The notes under the pieces: model-generated
What the model was told of the DNA's origin: nothing
What the model saw: the letters and a program-made list of their open reading frames with translations, nothing else
Databases searched by the model: none
Assembly: GCA_963702305.1 (NCBI GenBank)
Contig: CAVPBX010000001.1
Coordinates: 75,285-139,284, forward strand
Direction: 5' to 3'
Length of the DNA stretch: 64,000 nucleotides
Source: PALSA-693 sp963702305
Lineage (GTDB): Bacteria > Actinomycetota > Acidimicrobiia > Acidimicrobiales > Palsa-688
In this document: positions 46,654-57,766 of the stretch, piece by piece
Layout of the letters: each line of letters starts with the position of its first letter
Position numbering within the stretch: position 1 is the stretch's first letter
Translations under genes and position numbers: made by a program

Positions 46654-47730
46654 GTGTCACTCGAAGGTTCGCTAGAGACAGTCGCGCTGCCAGAGGTGCT
46701 GCATCTGTTGGCGGATACGTCCAAGAGTGGAGAGCTCTGGGTCCACGGTCCGCAGGCCGCTGGTCGGCTCTGGTTTGACGCCGGGCAGCTCGCCGGGTTC
46801 GAGTCCGGCCGCTGCGACCAGGCGGTCGACGCCCTGTTCGACCTGCTGCGGTTCGAGGGCGGTACGTTCCGGTTCGACGCCGACGCCGTTCGACCCGACG
46901 ACGCCCGCCGCCCCAGCCGGCGGGACCCGGAGTCGGGTGACCTGGTGGCCGGGGACACCGTCGACGTGCGTCCCGTGCTGGAAGAGGCCGAGGCCAAGCT
47001 GGTGGAGTGGCACGACATCGTGGCCGTGGTTCCCTCCCTGACCCATGAGGTCCACCTGGCCGCCGACGCGCCCGAGGGCGGCGTGCAGCTCGATGCGCCC
47101 CAGTGGTCGCTGGTGGTGACGATCGGCGAGGGCCGGTCGGTCCACTCGGTCCTGGACCGGCTGGGCCTGCCGGAATTCGACGGCTGCAAGGCGATCAAGG
47201 GGCTCGTCGACGGGGCCCTGGTCCAGGTGATCGACCCCGCCCCGGCGGCGGTGCCGGTCCACGTCCCGACGCCCGAGGTCAGCGCCGCCCCTGAGGTCAG
47301 CGCCGCCCCCGAGCCCGACGTCAGCGCCTGGCCGGACAGCACCGAGCAGCCGGTCGCCGAGCATCCGGTCGCCGAGCAGCCGGTCGCCGAGCCCGTCATG
47401 GAGCCCGTCCACGGAGCCCGGGAAGCGCTCAACGCCCTGCTGGAAGAGATGCCGGGGGAGAGCCCCAGCCCCAGTGCGGACCCTCCTGACGGCTTGGCGG
47501 ACCGGGGGCCGTGGACCTCCACGGAGCTGGCCAGCCTGGACCACCCCGACGGGACCGCCACGGTCGGCACCCTCAGCGACGCGGACCAGGCGCTCGAGCC
47601 CGACCCGGCCAGCGGTGCGGATGAGACGGCCGAGCCGTCTGCCGAGACCGACGGTGAGACCGACCAGGAGGCGGCCGACCCGATCAACCGGGGCATGCTG
47701 CTCAAGTTCCTCTCGTCCGTCCGTTCATAG
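46654..47730 (+). CDS. DUF4388 domain protein heading the pilus genes
   Basis: GTG 46654 follows a GGAGG site by 7 nt. The N-terminus (SLEGSLETVALPEVLHLLAD, then GELWVHGPQAAGRLWFDAG) is a DUF4388 (PatA-N-like) domain, a family linked with signalling and motility clusters. The C-terminal half is acidic and of low complexity with short internal repeats (EVSAAPEVSAAPE; PVAEHPVAEQPVAE). 358 residues, no membrane segment. It ends 13 nt before pilB, so an assembly or regulatory partner of the motor is plausible. Confidence 0.7.
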   Translation: MSLEGSLETVALPEVLHLLADTSKSGELWVHGPQAAGRLWFDAGQLAGFESGRCDQAVDALFDLLRFEGGTFRFDADAVRPDDARRPSRRDPESGDLVAGDTVDVRPVLEEAEAKLVEWHDIVAVVPSLTHEVHLAADAPEGGVQLDAPQWSLVVTIGEGRSVHSVLDRLGLPEFDGCKAIKGLVDGALVQVIDPAPAAVPVHVPTPEVSAAPEVSAAPEPDVSAWPDSTEQPVAEHPVAEQPVAEPVMEPVHGAREALNALLEEMPGESPSPSADPPDGLADRGPWTSTELASLDHPDGTATVGTLSDADQALEPDPASGADETAEPSAETDGETDQEAADPINRGMLLKFLSSVRS

Positions 47731-47743
47731 CTCGGCCGCACTG

Positions 47744-49514
47744 GTGAACGCCTGGGCTGAAGAGGAGGTGCTGGAATCGTCGAGTCCACCGGTGGCGACC
47801 GCGGCCGCCCCCGGCGGAGCCCCCGCACCCAGTGACGACGAGCGGCTCGGGGCGCTGCTCCTCGAGGGTGGCTTGCTGACCGAGGAGGCGCTGGCCCGCG
47901 CCTTCGAGGCCCGGGCTTCTCGGGGGCAGAACCTGACCCGCATCCTCATCGACGACAATCTCGTCACCGAGCCGGATCTGGTCGCCACCCTGGCCCGGCA
48001 CCTGAAGCTGGAGTACGTCGACCTCAGCGAATACCCGGTCGACGCCGCCGCCGCCCGACTGGTGAGCGACAGCCTGGCGAGGCGTTACCTGGCCCTTCCC
48101 ATCGGCTGGCTGGAAGGCCGGTTGGTGGTCGCCATGGCGGACCCCTCCAACGTCTTCGCGGCCGACGACATCCGGACCGTCACCGGCGCTGAGGTGCGCA
48201 CCGCCGTCGCCACCCGGGCGTCGATCTTGGCCGCCATCGCCAAGTACCACCGGCTGGACTCCGACGCGGAGAACATCACGGCCGAGGCCGTCAGCACCTT
48301 CCAGGGCGACAGCGACCTCTCCTCAGTACGCGAGGTCACCGAAGACGCCCCGATCGTCAAGCTGGTCAACCTGCTCATCTCCCAAGCCATCGCCGACCGG
48401 GCGTCGGACATCCACATCGAACCCGGGGAAAACGACCTACGGGTCCGTTACCGCATCGATGGTGTGCTCCACGAGGTGATGCGTCCCCCCAAGCACATCC
48501 AGTCCGGCATCATCAGCCGACTCAAGGTGATGGCGGACATGAACATCGCCGAACGTCGCATCCCCCAGGACGGCCGGGTCACCGCCGTCATCGACGGCCG
48601 TCAGGTCGACCTGCGGGTCGCGACCCTGCCGACGATCCACGGCGAGAAGATGGTCATGCGGGTCCTCGACAAATCGACCGCCCTGCTGCGCCTGTCCGAC
48701 CTGGGATTCCTCCCCGAGAACATGGTGCGCTACGAGCAGTCGTACCGGAAGCCGTATGGCACCATCCTGGTCACCGGGCCCACCGGATCGGGCAAGTCGA
48801 CGACGTTGTACGCCACCCTCAACATCCTCAACGACGACAGCAAGAACGTCATCACCGTCGAGGACCCGGTGGAGTACCAGCTCGCCGGGGATCAACCAGA
48901 TCCAGGTGAATATCAAGGCCGGTATGACGTTTGCCGCCGCCCTGCGCAGCATCCTGCGATCCGACCCGGACATCGTGCTCGTCGGCGAGATCCGAGACCG
49001 GGAGACGGCCGTCATCGCCGTTGAAGCCGCGCTCACCGGTCACTTGGTCCTCTCGACCCTGCACACCAACGACGCCGCCTCCACCCCCCAACGTTTGGTG
49101 GAGATGGGCGTCGAACCGTTTCTGGTCGGAAGCGCCATCGACTGCGTGGTCGCCCAGCGCCTCGCCCGCCGGCTCTGCGAAAAGTGCAAGCAGCCGTACC
49201 GGCCCGAGTACGGGGAACTGGCCGTGGTCGGCTGGGACTTCGAACGCCTGGGTGGGTTCGACCAATCCGGTCCCATCTACCGGGCCACCGGCTGCGGGGC
49301 GTGCGGCGGCACCGGCTACTACGGTCGTTTCGCCATCCACGAGGTGCTGCAGATCACCGAGGAAGCCGAGCGGTTGATCGTGGAGCGCGGCCACTCCGAC
49401 GACTTGCGGAAGCTGGCGATCAGCCAGGGCATGCTGACCCTCCGGCAAGCCGGTATGGCCGATGTCCAATCCGGAATGACCTCGATGGAAGAGATCCTCC
49501 GCGTCATCGCCTGA
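47744..49514 (+). CDS. pilB: Type IV pilus extension ATPase PilB (one frame break)
   Basis: Drives pilus assembly. The N-terminal MshEN-type domain begins ERLGALLLEGGLLTEEALARA, close to the RLGxxL-type motif known to bind c-di-GMP in MshE/PilB proteins. The ATPase core has SDIHIEP, Walker A LVTGPTGSGKSTTLYATL, VITVEDPVEYQ, Walker B DIVLVGEIRDRET and LSTLHTNDA; a zinc site is formed by CEKCKQPY and CGACGGTGYYGR. An extra G near 48888 (run of four G) breaks the frame before NQIQVNIKAGMTF. About 590 residues. Confidence 0.94.
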
Positions 49515-49554
49515 CGCGCTTCAGCCAGGGCCTATTTCGTCCGAAGGGAAAGGC

Positions 49555-51111
49555 ATGATTGCCTCGTCCCGGGTGGTAGGGGAGTTCCTGGTCGCCCGCA
49601 AGGTCTTGTCCCGAGACGGCCTCGAGGATGCCCTCGAGCGGGAGGCGCTCACCGGGGTGCCCCTCGCCAAGCTGCTGGCGTCCGAAGGCTTGGTAGGCGA
49701 GCGGGACCTGGTCGCCGCCGTCGCCGAGCAGCTCGGGATGGCCATGTGGGACCCCGATACCCAACCGATCCCGGCCGTGGTCGGCGGCATGCTGCCGGTG
49801 GCGATGTGCCAGCGCCTACGCGCCGTGGTGGTCGGCATCGAAGCTGACCGCCTGGTCGTGGCCATGGAGGACCCCACCGACCACGCCGGCATCGTGCAGG
49901 TGGCCGAGGAAACCGGGTGGTCGATCCAGGGGGTGCTGGCGGCGACGAGCGACATCTCCCTCGCCATCGAGGTGCTGTACGGGGTCGACGACACCCCGGT
50001 CAAACCGGTGGAGGCCGACGGCGAGCAGCCGTTGGCGGCGGACGAGGTGCACATCAACGTCCTGCTCGCCGAGATGGTCGCCCTGGGCGCGTCCGACCTG
50101 CACCTCAGTACCGGCCTTCCGCCGAGCATTCGCGTCGACGGCGCGGTCCGACCCATGGAGGACTACGAGCCGCTCACTTCGTCGGAGACTCGGCGGCTGG
50201 TGTACGGGATCCTGACCCAGCGCCAGCGCGAGCGGTTCGAAGCAGATCTGGAGCTCGACACGTCGCACTCAGTGCCCAACGTGGGCCGGTTCCGGCTCAA
50301 CGTGTTCGTCCAACGCGACTCGGTCGGGGCGGTCCTGCGAGCCATTCCCTTCCGCATCGTGCCGCTGGAGAAATTGGGGATCCCGGCGACGGTCGCCGGC
50401 CTCGCCGACCTGCCCCGGGGCCTGGTCCTGGTGTGCGGCCCGACCGGCTCCGGCAAGTCCACCACCTTGGCGTCGATCGTCGACATCGTCAACACCACCC
50501 ACGCCTCGCACATCATGACCATCGAGGACCCCATCGAGTTCGTCCACACCCACAAGCGGGCGATCGTCAACCAACGCGAGGTGGGGGAGGACACCAAGTC
50601 CTTTGCCGACGCCCTCAAGCACGTGCTTCGCCAGGACCCCGACGTGATCCTGGTCGGGGAGATGCGCGACCTGGAGACCATCTCGACCGCGCTGACCGCG
50701 GCCGAGACGGGTCACCTGGTCTTCGGCACCCTCCACACCCAGGATGCCCCGCAGTCCATCGACCGGGTCATCGACGTCTTCCCGGCCCACCAACAGCAGC
50801 AGATCCGGGTGCAGCTGGCCGCCGCCCTGCAGGCGGTGGTCTGCCAGCAGCTCCTGCCCCGCATGCGCAACCGCGGCCGAGCCGTGGCCTGTGAGGTCCT
50901 GATCGCCACCCCCGCCATCCGCAACATGATCCGCGAGGGCAAGGTGCACCAGATCTACAGCTCCATGCAAGGCGGCGGCAAGTACGGCATGCAGACGATG
51001 GACCAGTCGCTGGCCGATCTGGTCCGCAACTCCACCATCGCCATGGACGTGGCCTTGGAACGCTGCCATCACGAAGAAGAGTTGCGCCGGTTGGTAGGGG
51101 GCACCCGCTGA
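49555..51111 (+). CDS. pilT: PilT retraction ATPase with fused N-terminal MshEN-like domain
   Basis: 518 residues, about 150 longer than ordinary PilT. Residues 1 to about 150 resemble an MshEN domain (VVGEFLVARKVLSRDGLEDAL, ASEGLVGERDLVAAVAEQLG), as found on PilB. The PilT core starts at LGASDLHLSTGLPPSIRVDG and has Walker A CGPTGSGKSTTLASI, TIEDPIEFVH, Walker B VILVGEMRD, GTLHTQDAPQSIDRVIDVFP and the retraction motif ATPAIRNMIREGK with KYGMQTMDQSL. This copy has the canonical AIRN motif that the 34524 copy lacks. The stop overlaps the pilC start by one base. Confidence 0.93.
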   Translation: MIASSRVVGEFLVARKVLSRDGLEDALEREALTGVPLAKLLASEGLVGERDLVAAVAEQLGMAMWDPDTQPIPAVVGGMLPVAMCQRLRAVVVGIEADRLVVAMEDPTDHAGIVQVAEETGWSIQGVLAATSDISLAIEVLYGVDDTPVKPVEADGEQPLAADEVHINVLLAEMVALGASDLHLSTGLPPSIRVDGAVRPMEDYEPLTSSETRRLVYGILTQRQRERFEADLELDTSHSVPNVGRFRLNVFVQRDSVGAVLRAIPFRIVPLEKLGIPATVAGLADLPRGLVLVCGPTGSGKSTTLASIVDIVNTTHASHIMTIEDPIEFVHTHKRAIVNQREVGEDTKSFADALKHVLRQDPDVILVGEMRDLETISTALTAAETGHLVFGTLHTQDAPQSIDRVIDVFPAHQQQQIRVQLAAALQAVVCQQLLPRMRNRGRAVACEVLIATPAIRNMIREGKVHQIYSSMQGGGKYGMQTMDQSLADLVRNSTIAMDVALERCHHEEELRRLVGGTR

Positions 51112-52340
51112 TGCCGACCACTTACGCCTACAAAGTCCGCGACCGCGCAGGCAAGGTGCACTCCGGCTCGCTCGAGGCCGACAACACCGCCCTGGTCGCC
51201 AACCGGCTGCGCCAGATGGGCTACGTGCCGATCGCCATCGACAAGAAGGGAGGCGGCGGCGTCAAGCGCGAGCTGACGATCCCGGGCTTCAGCAATCGGG
51301 TCAAGCTCAAGGAGATCGCGGTCATGAGTCGGCAGTTCGCCACCATGATCAACGCCGGGCTCACCCTCCTCCGAGCCCTCTCGATCCTGGTGGTGCAGAC
51401 GGAAAACAAGTTCCTGTCCGGGGTGATCGACCAGATCCGGCTCGACATCCAGTCCGGGTCCTCGCTTTCGCAGGCGCTCGGCCGCCACCCCAAGCAGTTC
51501 AACCGGCTCTATGTGGCCATGGTCCGGGCCGGGGAGACCGGCGGCAACCTCGATCTGACCCTGCAGCAGCTGGCCGACACCATCGAAAAGCAGGTCGAGC
51601 TGCGAGGCAAGATCAAGTCCGCGCTCAGCTATCCGATCATGGTCCTCTCGCTGGTGCTGTGCATCCTGGGGGCCATGCTCGTCTTCATCGTGCCCATCTT
51701 CAAGAAGATGTACGCCCAGCTGGGGGGCAAGCTTCCCCCGGCGACCCAGCTGCTCATCAGCGTGTCCAACCTGGTCCTGACGTCGTTCCCGTTCCTGGTC
51801 GTCGGCGCCGTCTTGGCTGTCGTCGGCTACCGGAAGTGGGTGCGCACGACGGGCGGCAAGGCCGCTCGGGATCGGCTGGTGCTGCGGGTGCCGGTATTCG
51901 GCGGCCTGATCCGCAAGACGGCCATGACCCGCTTCGCCAGCACGCTGGCCACCCTCTTGAGCAGCGGAGTTCCCGTCCTGGAGTCCCTCGAGATCACCGC
52001 CGACACGGTGGGCAACGTCGTCGTGGCCAACGGCGTCCACGCCATCGCCGATGGCGCCAAGCGGGGCGACCCCATGACCCGTCCCCTCGCCGCGCACCCC
52101 GTCTTCCCACCCATGGTGACCCAGATGATGGCGGTGGGCGAGGAGACCGGCGCCCTGGACACCCTCCTGCACAAAGTGGCCAGCTTCTACGAGGATGAGG
52201 TCTCCCGCACCGTGGACGCCCTCACCTCGCTGCTGGAGCCCCTCTTGATCGTGGTGCTGGGAGGCGCGGTCGGCGGCATGGTCATTTCGTTGTACCTGCC
52301 GATGTTCGACATCATCAAGCTGGTCAACAACAACAACTGA
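51111..52340 (+). CDS. pilC: Type IV pilus inner membrane platform protein PilC
   Basis: Polytopic platform protein contacted by PilB/PilT. Two GspF domains (FSRQFATM-type VMSRQFATMINAGLTLLRAL and RFASTLATLLSSGVPVLESL), each followed by GE(T/E)GG-type turns (RAGETGGNLDL, VGEETGALDTLL). Three hydrophobic segments: about residues 178-200, 220-245 and near the C-terminus (LLIVVLGGAVGGMVISLYL). 409 residues. Confidence 0.95.
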   Translation: MPTTYAYKVRDRAGKVHSGSLEADNTALVANRLRQMGYVPIAIDKKGGGGVKRELTIPGFSNRVKLKEIAVMSRQFATMINAGLTLLRALSILVVQTENKFLSGVIDQIRLDIQSGSSLSQALGRHPKQFNRLYVAMVRAGETGGNLDLTLQQLADTIEKQVELRGKIKSALSYPIMVLSLVLCILGAMLVFIVPIFKKMYAQLGGKLPPATQLLISVSNLVLTSFPFLVVGAVLAVVGYRKWVRTTGGKAARDRLVLRVPVFGGLIRKTAMTRFASTLATLLSSGVPVLESLEITADTVGNVVVANGVHAIADGAKRGDPMTRPLAAHPVFPPMVTQMMAVGEETGALDTLLHKVASFYEDEVSRTVDALTSLLEPLLIVVLGGAVGGMVISLYLPMFDIIKLVNNNN

Positions 52341-52407
52341 TGGCATCCCGCCTGCTCTGCCGCGGGTCCCGAACGTAGGCGCAGCAGCATGGCAGGATGG
52401 CGGTCCG

Positions 52408-53550
52408 GTGACCACCCTGGCTGTCCTGGCGGAGTATCGAAGCGGCGAGCGCCGAGTGGCGATGGTGCCGGCGGAGATCCCAAAGCTGACCGCGGCCGGG
52501 CTCGACGTGGTGGTGGAGGAGGGCGCCGGCCGCGACGCCGGATTCCCTGACGGCGACTACGCCGCGGTGACCGGGGTCCGGGTGGAGTCGGGACGGGCCG
52601 CCATCGTCGCCGGCGCCGACATCGTGGTGGCGGTCTCACCGCCCAGCCCCGACGAAGCCGCGGCGCTTCGCGAAGGGTCTCTGCTGCTGAGCTTGCTGCC
52701 ACCCCAGTCGCACTTGGACGCCATCGTCCACCTTCGGGACCGGGGGATCACCGCCGTGTCCTTCGACTTGGTGCCGCGGACCAGCCGGGCCCAGGCCATG
52801 GACGCGCTCAGCTCCCAGGCCAGCCTGGCCGGTTACCAGGCCGTGCTCGTCGCCGCCGCCCGGTTGGGCCGCGCCATCCCGATGATGATGACCGCCGCCG
52901 GCACCGTGCCCCCGGCCCGGCTGCTGGTGATGGGAGCCGGGGTGGCGGGCCTGCAGGCCATCGCCACCGCCCGGCGCCTCGGCGCCTCGGTCCGAGGCTA
53001 CGACGTCCGCCCCGAAGCCGCAGAGGAGGTGCGCAGCCTCGGAGCCAACTTCGTGGAGCTGGGGCTGCACCCCGTCCTGGGGGAGGGCGGGTACGCCGCC
53101 GAGCAGAGTGCCGCGTTCCAAGCCCGCCAGCAGCAGCTGATTGCCGACGCGGTAGCGACATCCGATGTCGTCATCACCACGGCCGCGGTCCCGGGGCGGC
53201 CCGCGCCCCGGCTCGTTAGCGCGGCGACGGTGGATCGCATGCGACGCGGGTCCGTCATCGTCGACCTGGCCGCGGCGTCAGGGGGCAACTGCGAGGTAAC
53301 CGTCGACGGTCAGGACGTCCACCGAGCCGGGGTGCTGGTGGTGGGCGCCGGCGACATGGCCTCCCAGGTGCCCACTACTGCCAGCGCGCTCTACGCCCGC
53401 AACGTCGCCAACCTTCTCGCCCTTCTGGTCCGTGACGGCGAAGTGCAGCTCGACTTCGACGATGACATCGTGGCCGCCACCTGCGTGACGTCCGCCGGCG
53501 CCGTTCGCCACGCCCCGACCCGGGAGCTGCTGGAAGGGGCCCGCCGATGA
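52408..53550 (+). CDS. pntAA: NAD(P) transhydrogenase subunit alpha part 1 (PntAA)
   Basis: NAD(H)-binding domain I of proton-translocating transhydrogenase. EYRSGERRVAMVPAEIPKL opens it; LVMGAGVAGLQAIATARRLGA is the Rossmann motif and VSFDLVPRTSRAQAMDALSSQ is the signature. 380 residues, no membrane span. GTG start 68 nt after pilC; overlaps pntAB by ATGA. Its insertion in the pilus locus is probably incidental. Confidence 0.95.
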   Translation: MTTLAVLAEYRSGERRVAMVPAEIPKLTAAGLDVVVEEGAGRDAGFPDGDYAAVTGVRVESGRAAIVAGADIVVAVSPPSPDEAAALREGSLLLSLLPPQSHLDAIVHLRDRGITAVSFDLVPRTSRAQAMDALSSQASLAGYQAVLVAAARLGRAIPMMMTAAGTVPPARLLVMGAGVAGLQAIATARRLGASVRGYDVRPEAAEEVRSLGANFVELGLHPVLGEGGYAAEQSAAFQARQQQLIADAVATSDVVITTAAVPGRPAPRLVSAATVDRMRRGSVIVDLAAASGGNCEVTVDGQDVHRAGVLVVGAGDMASQVPTTASALYARNVANLLALLVRDGEVQLDFDDDIVAATCVTSAGAVRHAPTRELLEGARR

Positions 53551-53881
53551 CCGGGAGTGGCCTCGACATCCTGGTGATCTTCGTCCTGGCCGCGTTCGTC
53601 GGCTTCGAGGTCATCTCCAAGGTGCCGAGCATTCTCCACACCCCGCTCATGTCGGGGAGCAACGCCATCCACGGCATCATCCTGGTCGGCACCATGGTCA
53701 TCGCCAACGAGGCCCACGGCCCATTGCAGATCGGCCTGGCCCTGGCAGCCGTGATCCTGGCCACGCTCAACGTCGTCGGTGGCGTGGTGGTCACCGACCG
53801 GATGCTGGAGATGTTCAAGGGCCGGGCGCGCGCGCCAACGGCGCACCAGGCGGATCAGGACGAGGACCAGGATCGGGAAGT

Positions 53882-53885
<4 letters not shown>
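53547..53885 (+). CDS. pntAB: NAD(P) transhydrogenase subunit alpha part 2 (PntAB)
   Basis: Small membrane subunit, 112 residues, with three hydrophobic segments: ILVIFVLAAFVGFEVI, IHGIILVGTMVIA and IGLALAAVILATLNVVGG, the last followed by VVTDRMLEMF. Overlaps its neighbours on both sides. Confidence 0.94.
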
Positions 53886-55279
<1,394 letters not shown>

Positions 55280-55358
55280 CTCCAGCCCAGGGCCTGTCGT
55301 GCCGAACAAGACGACTGGTCATATTTCTACCGAACGCGCCCTCAGGGGGTGTGCCCGT

Positions 55359-56879
55359 ATGCCATGCTCTACCTCGATGGGGTTGTACCGGAGGGGCACG
55401 TGGCAGCGCGTGGTTTTTGCCGGGGCCACCAGCCTCGCCGTGCTCGGGGCCGCCTGGTCCTTCCCGGCATCGGTGGCCACCGCAGCCGCCTCCGACTCGA
55501 GCCCGGTTTCGGGGCCTGTCAGCTCCACCACCACGGCCCTGCCTTCATTGCCGTCGGTCCCCCTGGCGATCACCGATGGCCAGAACCCCCAGACCCTGTT
55601 GGCCAACGCCATCACCCTGGCGTCCGTCGGTGTCGACACCAGCGCCCTGCAGGCAGGCATCGCCGCCACCCAGGCCAAGCTCGAGAAGGCCGCCGTCACG
55701 GCGGCCCATTTGAACGCCGCCGCGGCCCAGGCCAACCAGCGGGCAGCCGCGGCCTCGGCCGCCGCCCAGCAGGCGGAGCAGGGATATCGCAGCCTCGACA
55801 GCGCCGTCAAGGACGCCGCGGTGCTGCTGTACACCACCGGACCCAGCACCCTCACCCTCAATCCCGCGGCCGGGGACAAGCTGGCCTACGCCGCTGACTA
55901 CGCGGCGACGGCCATCACCCCCGATGGCATCCTGTCGACGCGTCGTCACGACGCCAAGGCCGAGCGCCAGGCGTTGGCGCTGGCCAGCCGCGCCCAGAAA
56001 CTGGCAAATCGCGACGCGGCCAAGGCCGCCAAGGCCCTCGCCAGTGAGCAGGCCGCGCAGCGCCGTCTCCAAACCGAGCTGTCGTCCATGTCAGCCGCGA
56101 CGGCGGCGGAGGTGGCCGCTGACCACTCGTCGCTGGCGGCCCAGGCTGGCAACGAGCTTCTCTCGGCGTCCGCCCTGCAGTTCACGCCGAAAGTCGCCGT
56201 TCCCGCCCCCTTGTCCACCACCGCGGTGGCGTTGACCTGGGCGTTCTCCGAGCTGGGAAAGCCGTACGTCTGGGCGGCGACCGGGCCGGACACGTTCGAC
56301 TGCTCGGGCCTCACCCAATTCGTGTGGCGACAGGCCGGGGTGTCCATCCCCCGCGTGGCCGCGGCCCAGGATTCCTGGTCGGTCCCGGTTCCGCTCTCGG
56401 ATCTGCTCCCCGGCGACCTGGTGTTCTTCGGCCAGACCGACATCCACCACGTCGGCATCTACATCGGTGACGGCTTGATGATCAACGCCCCGCACACCGG
56501 CGACGTGGTCCGGGTCACGTCCATCTGGTGGTCGGACCTGGCCGGCTTCGGCCGGGTGCACGCCGCCGGCACGCCGGTGCCGTTGCACCAGCCGCCGACC
56601 GCGCAACGGCCGGCCACGCCGGTCGTCGTGCCCACCGCCGGGGCGGTACCGTCCCAGACCAAGCCGCCGCCCGGGTGGAAGCCGAAGCCGGGGTCCTCGA
56701 CCCCGTTCACGATCTATCCGGATGGGCCCAGCTCGACGACCACCACCTCGTCGACCGTGCCGGTGCCGTCCACGACCACCACCAGCGTCCCGGCCACCTC
56801 GTCGACCACGTCGGGCTCCGGCCCCACGACCACGTCGACGTCGACGACGACGCTGCCGGCGGGGTCGCCGACAACCTGA
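55359..56879 (+). CDS. Secreted NlpC/P60 peptidoglycan hydrolase
   Basis: Cell-wall endopeptidase. ATG 55359 follows AGGGGG by about 9 nt; ATG 55377 is an alternative. The signal peptide contains VVFAGATSLAVLGAAW. A long Ala-rich helical region (residues about 80-260), with the look of the coiled coil in RipA-type hydrolases, precedes the NlpC/P60 domain: Cys in DTFDCSGLTQFVW, His in TDIHHVGIYIG, third residue His in INAPHTGDVVR. The C-terminal 130 residues are Pro then Ser/Thr-rich (TTTTSSTVPVPSTTTTSVP). 506 residues. Confidence 0.9.
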   Translation: MPCSTSMGLYRRGTWQRVVFAGATSLAVLGAAWSFPASVATAAASDSSPVSGPVSSTTTALPSLPSVPLAITDGQNPQTLLANAITLASVGVDTSALQAGIAATQAKLEKAAVTAAHLNAAAAQANQRAAAASAAAQQAEQGYRSLDSAVKDAAVLLYTTGPSTLTLNPAAGDKLAYAADYAATAITPDGILSTRRHDAKAERQALALASRAQKLANRDAAKAAKALASEQAAQRRLQTELSSMSAATAAEVAADHSSLAAQAGNELLSASALQFTPKVAVPAPLSTTAVALTWAFSELGKPYVWAATGPDTFDCSGLTQFVWRQAGVSIPRVAAAQDSWSVPVPLSDLLPGDLVFFGQTDIHHVGIYIGDGLMINAPHTGDVVRVTSIWWSDLAGFGRVHAAGTPVPLHQPPTAQRPATPVVVPTAGAVPSQTKPPPGWKPKPGSSTPFTIYPDGPSSTTTTSSTVPVPSTTTTSVPATSSTTSGSGPTTTSTSTTTLPAGSPTT

Positions 56880-56943
56880 TCGCTGCCGGCTCGGCGACCC
56901 CGGCGACGGCGGTTACTGCAATTTCGGTAAATCTCAGCTTGGC

Positions 56944-56971
56944 GCTCAGGTTGCGGGCTCGACGGCCCGAT
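56944..56971 (+). promoter_or_regulatory. Candidate promoter of pilin gene 1
   Basis: A 28-nt block starting GCTCAGGTTGCG and ending TCGACGGCCCGAT recurs with only three changes before the second pilin, in both cases about 16 nt before the riboswitch. The spacing suits a promoter that starts transcription just upstream of the aptamer. The GCCCGAT end is loosely like the -10 of FliA/WhiG-type sigma factors; that is tentative. Confidence 0.35.
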
Positions 56972-56987
56972 GAAGTGGGTGCGAGCA

Positions 56988-57084
56988 GCGCTCGAGAAAA
57001 AGGCAAAGCCGTCGAGAGGCGGTGACGCAAAGCCACGGGACCGGACGTCAACGTCGACGAGGGTCCGCCGGGCTACCTGGAGCA
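56988..57084 (+). ncRNA. c-di-GMP-I (GEMM) riboswitch, copy 1
   Basis: The conserved core GACGCAAAGCCACGGG is at 57024-57039, preceded by AAGGCAAAGCC at 57000-57010 and a GAGA tetraloop at 57014-57017, and followed by the pairing GGACC/GGTCC and the tetraloop-receptor side GCCGGGCTACC at 57067-57077. GCTC at the start pairs with GAGC at the end to close P1. This is the layout of the Vc2-type aptamer. It lies about 90 nt before the pilin ATG on the same strand. Whether ligand turns expression on or off cannot be read from the sequence. Confidence 0.92.
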
Positions 57085-57174
57085 CTCAAATTCGGTCAGC
57101 AGGCTGGGGCCGGGGGAGGGCGCAAAGGTTCGACAGCCAGCTCGTTGTCAATCCCAAACCCGAAAGGCAACCAC

Positions 57175-57729
57175 ATGCTGACAACCATCAAGCAGCGCCT
57201 CGGCCATGATGACGAGCAGGGTTTCACCCTCATCGAACTCATGGTCGTCGTGCTGATCATCGCCATCCTGCTGGCCATCGCCATCCCGACGTTCCTCGGG
57301 GCCAAGAACACGGCCAATACCAGGGCGGCCCAATCCAGCCTCCGCAACGCCCTCACCGCGGAGCAGACCTACTGGACCAGCCAGCAGGCGTTCGGCACCA
57401 GCAGCTCCACACCGGCCATGTCGACCATCGAGCCCAACCTCAACTGGGTCACCGCCGCCGTTTCCAGCACCAATTCGGCCAACGACATTTACGCCGCCAC
57501 CGTCGACTCCGGCAATCAACTGTTCCTGCAGGCCTACGGCAAGGACGGTAACTGCTACACCGTGTTCCAGAACAACGACTCGTCGCTGACCATGGGTGGC
57601 GCTGGCACCAACACCAGCTACGACGTCGACAAGGGTGCCTGCCCGGCAGTCACCACCGCCCCCACGACAGTCACCGCCGGCAAGGCATCCAGCTCCACCG
57701 CCGGTACCACGTACTTCAACAGCTGGTAA
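57175..57729 (+). CDS. pilA: Type IV pilin, copy 1
   Basis: Major pilin candidate of 184 residues. The class III leader is short (MLTTIKQRLGHDDEQG) and PilD should cut before FTLIELMVVVLIIAILLAIA, with Glu at mature position 5. The globular part has two cysteines (GNCYTVF and GACPAV) fit for a C-terminal disulfide. The ATG follows GAAAGG by 8 nt. It differs from copy 2 at about 10 positions, seven of them in the last 21 residues. Confidence 0.95.
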   Translation: MLTTIKQRLGHDDEQGFTLIELMVVVLIIAILLAIAIPTFLGAKNTANTRAAQSSLRNALTAEQTYWTSQQAFGTSSSTPAMSTIEPNLNWVTAAVSSTNSANDIYAATVDSGNQLFLQAYGKDGNCYTVFQNNDSSLTMGGAGTNTSYDVDKGACPAVTTAPTTVTAGKASSSTAGTTYFNSW

Positions 57730-57766
57730 CCCAGCTCCGAGACAACAAAGCAGTCTCCTTACGATA

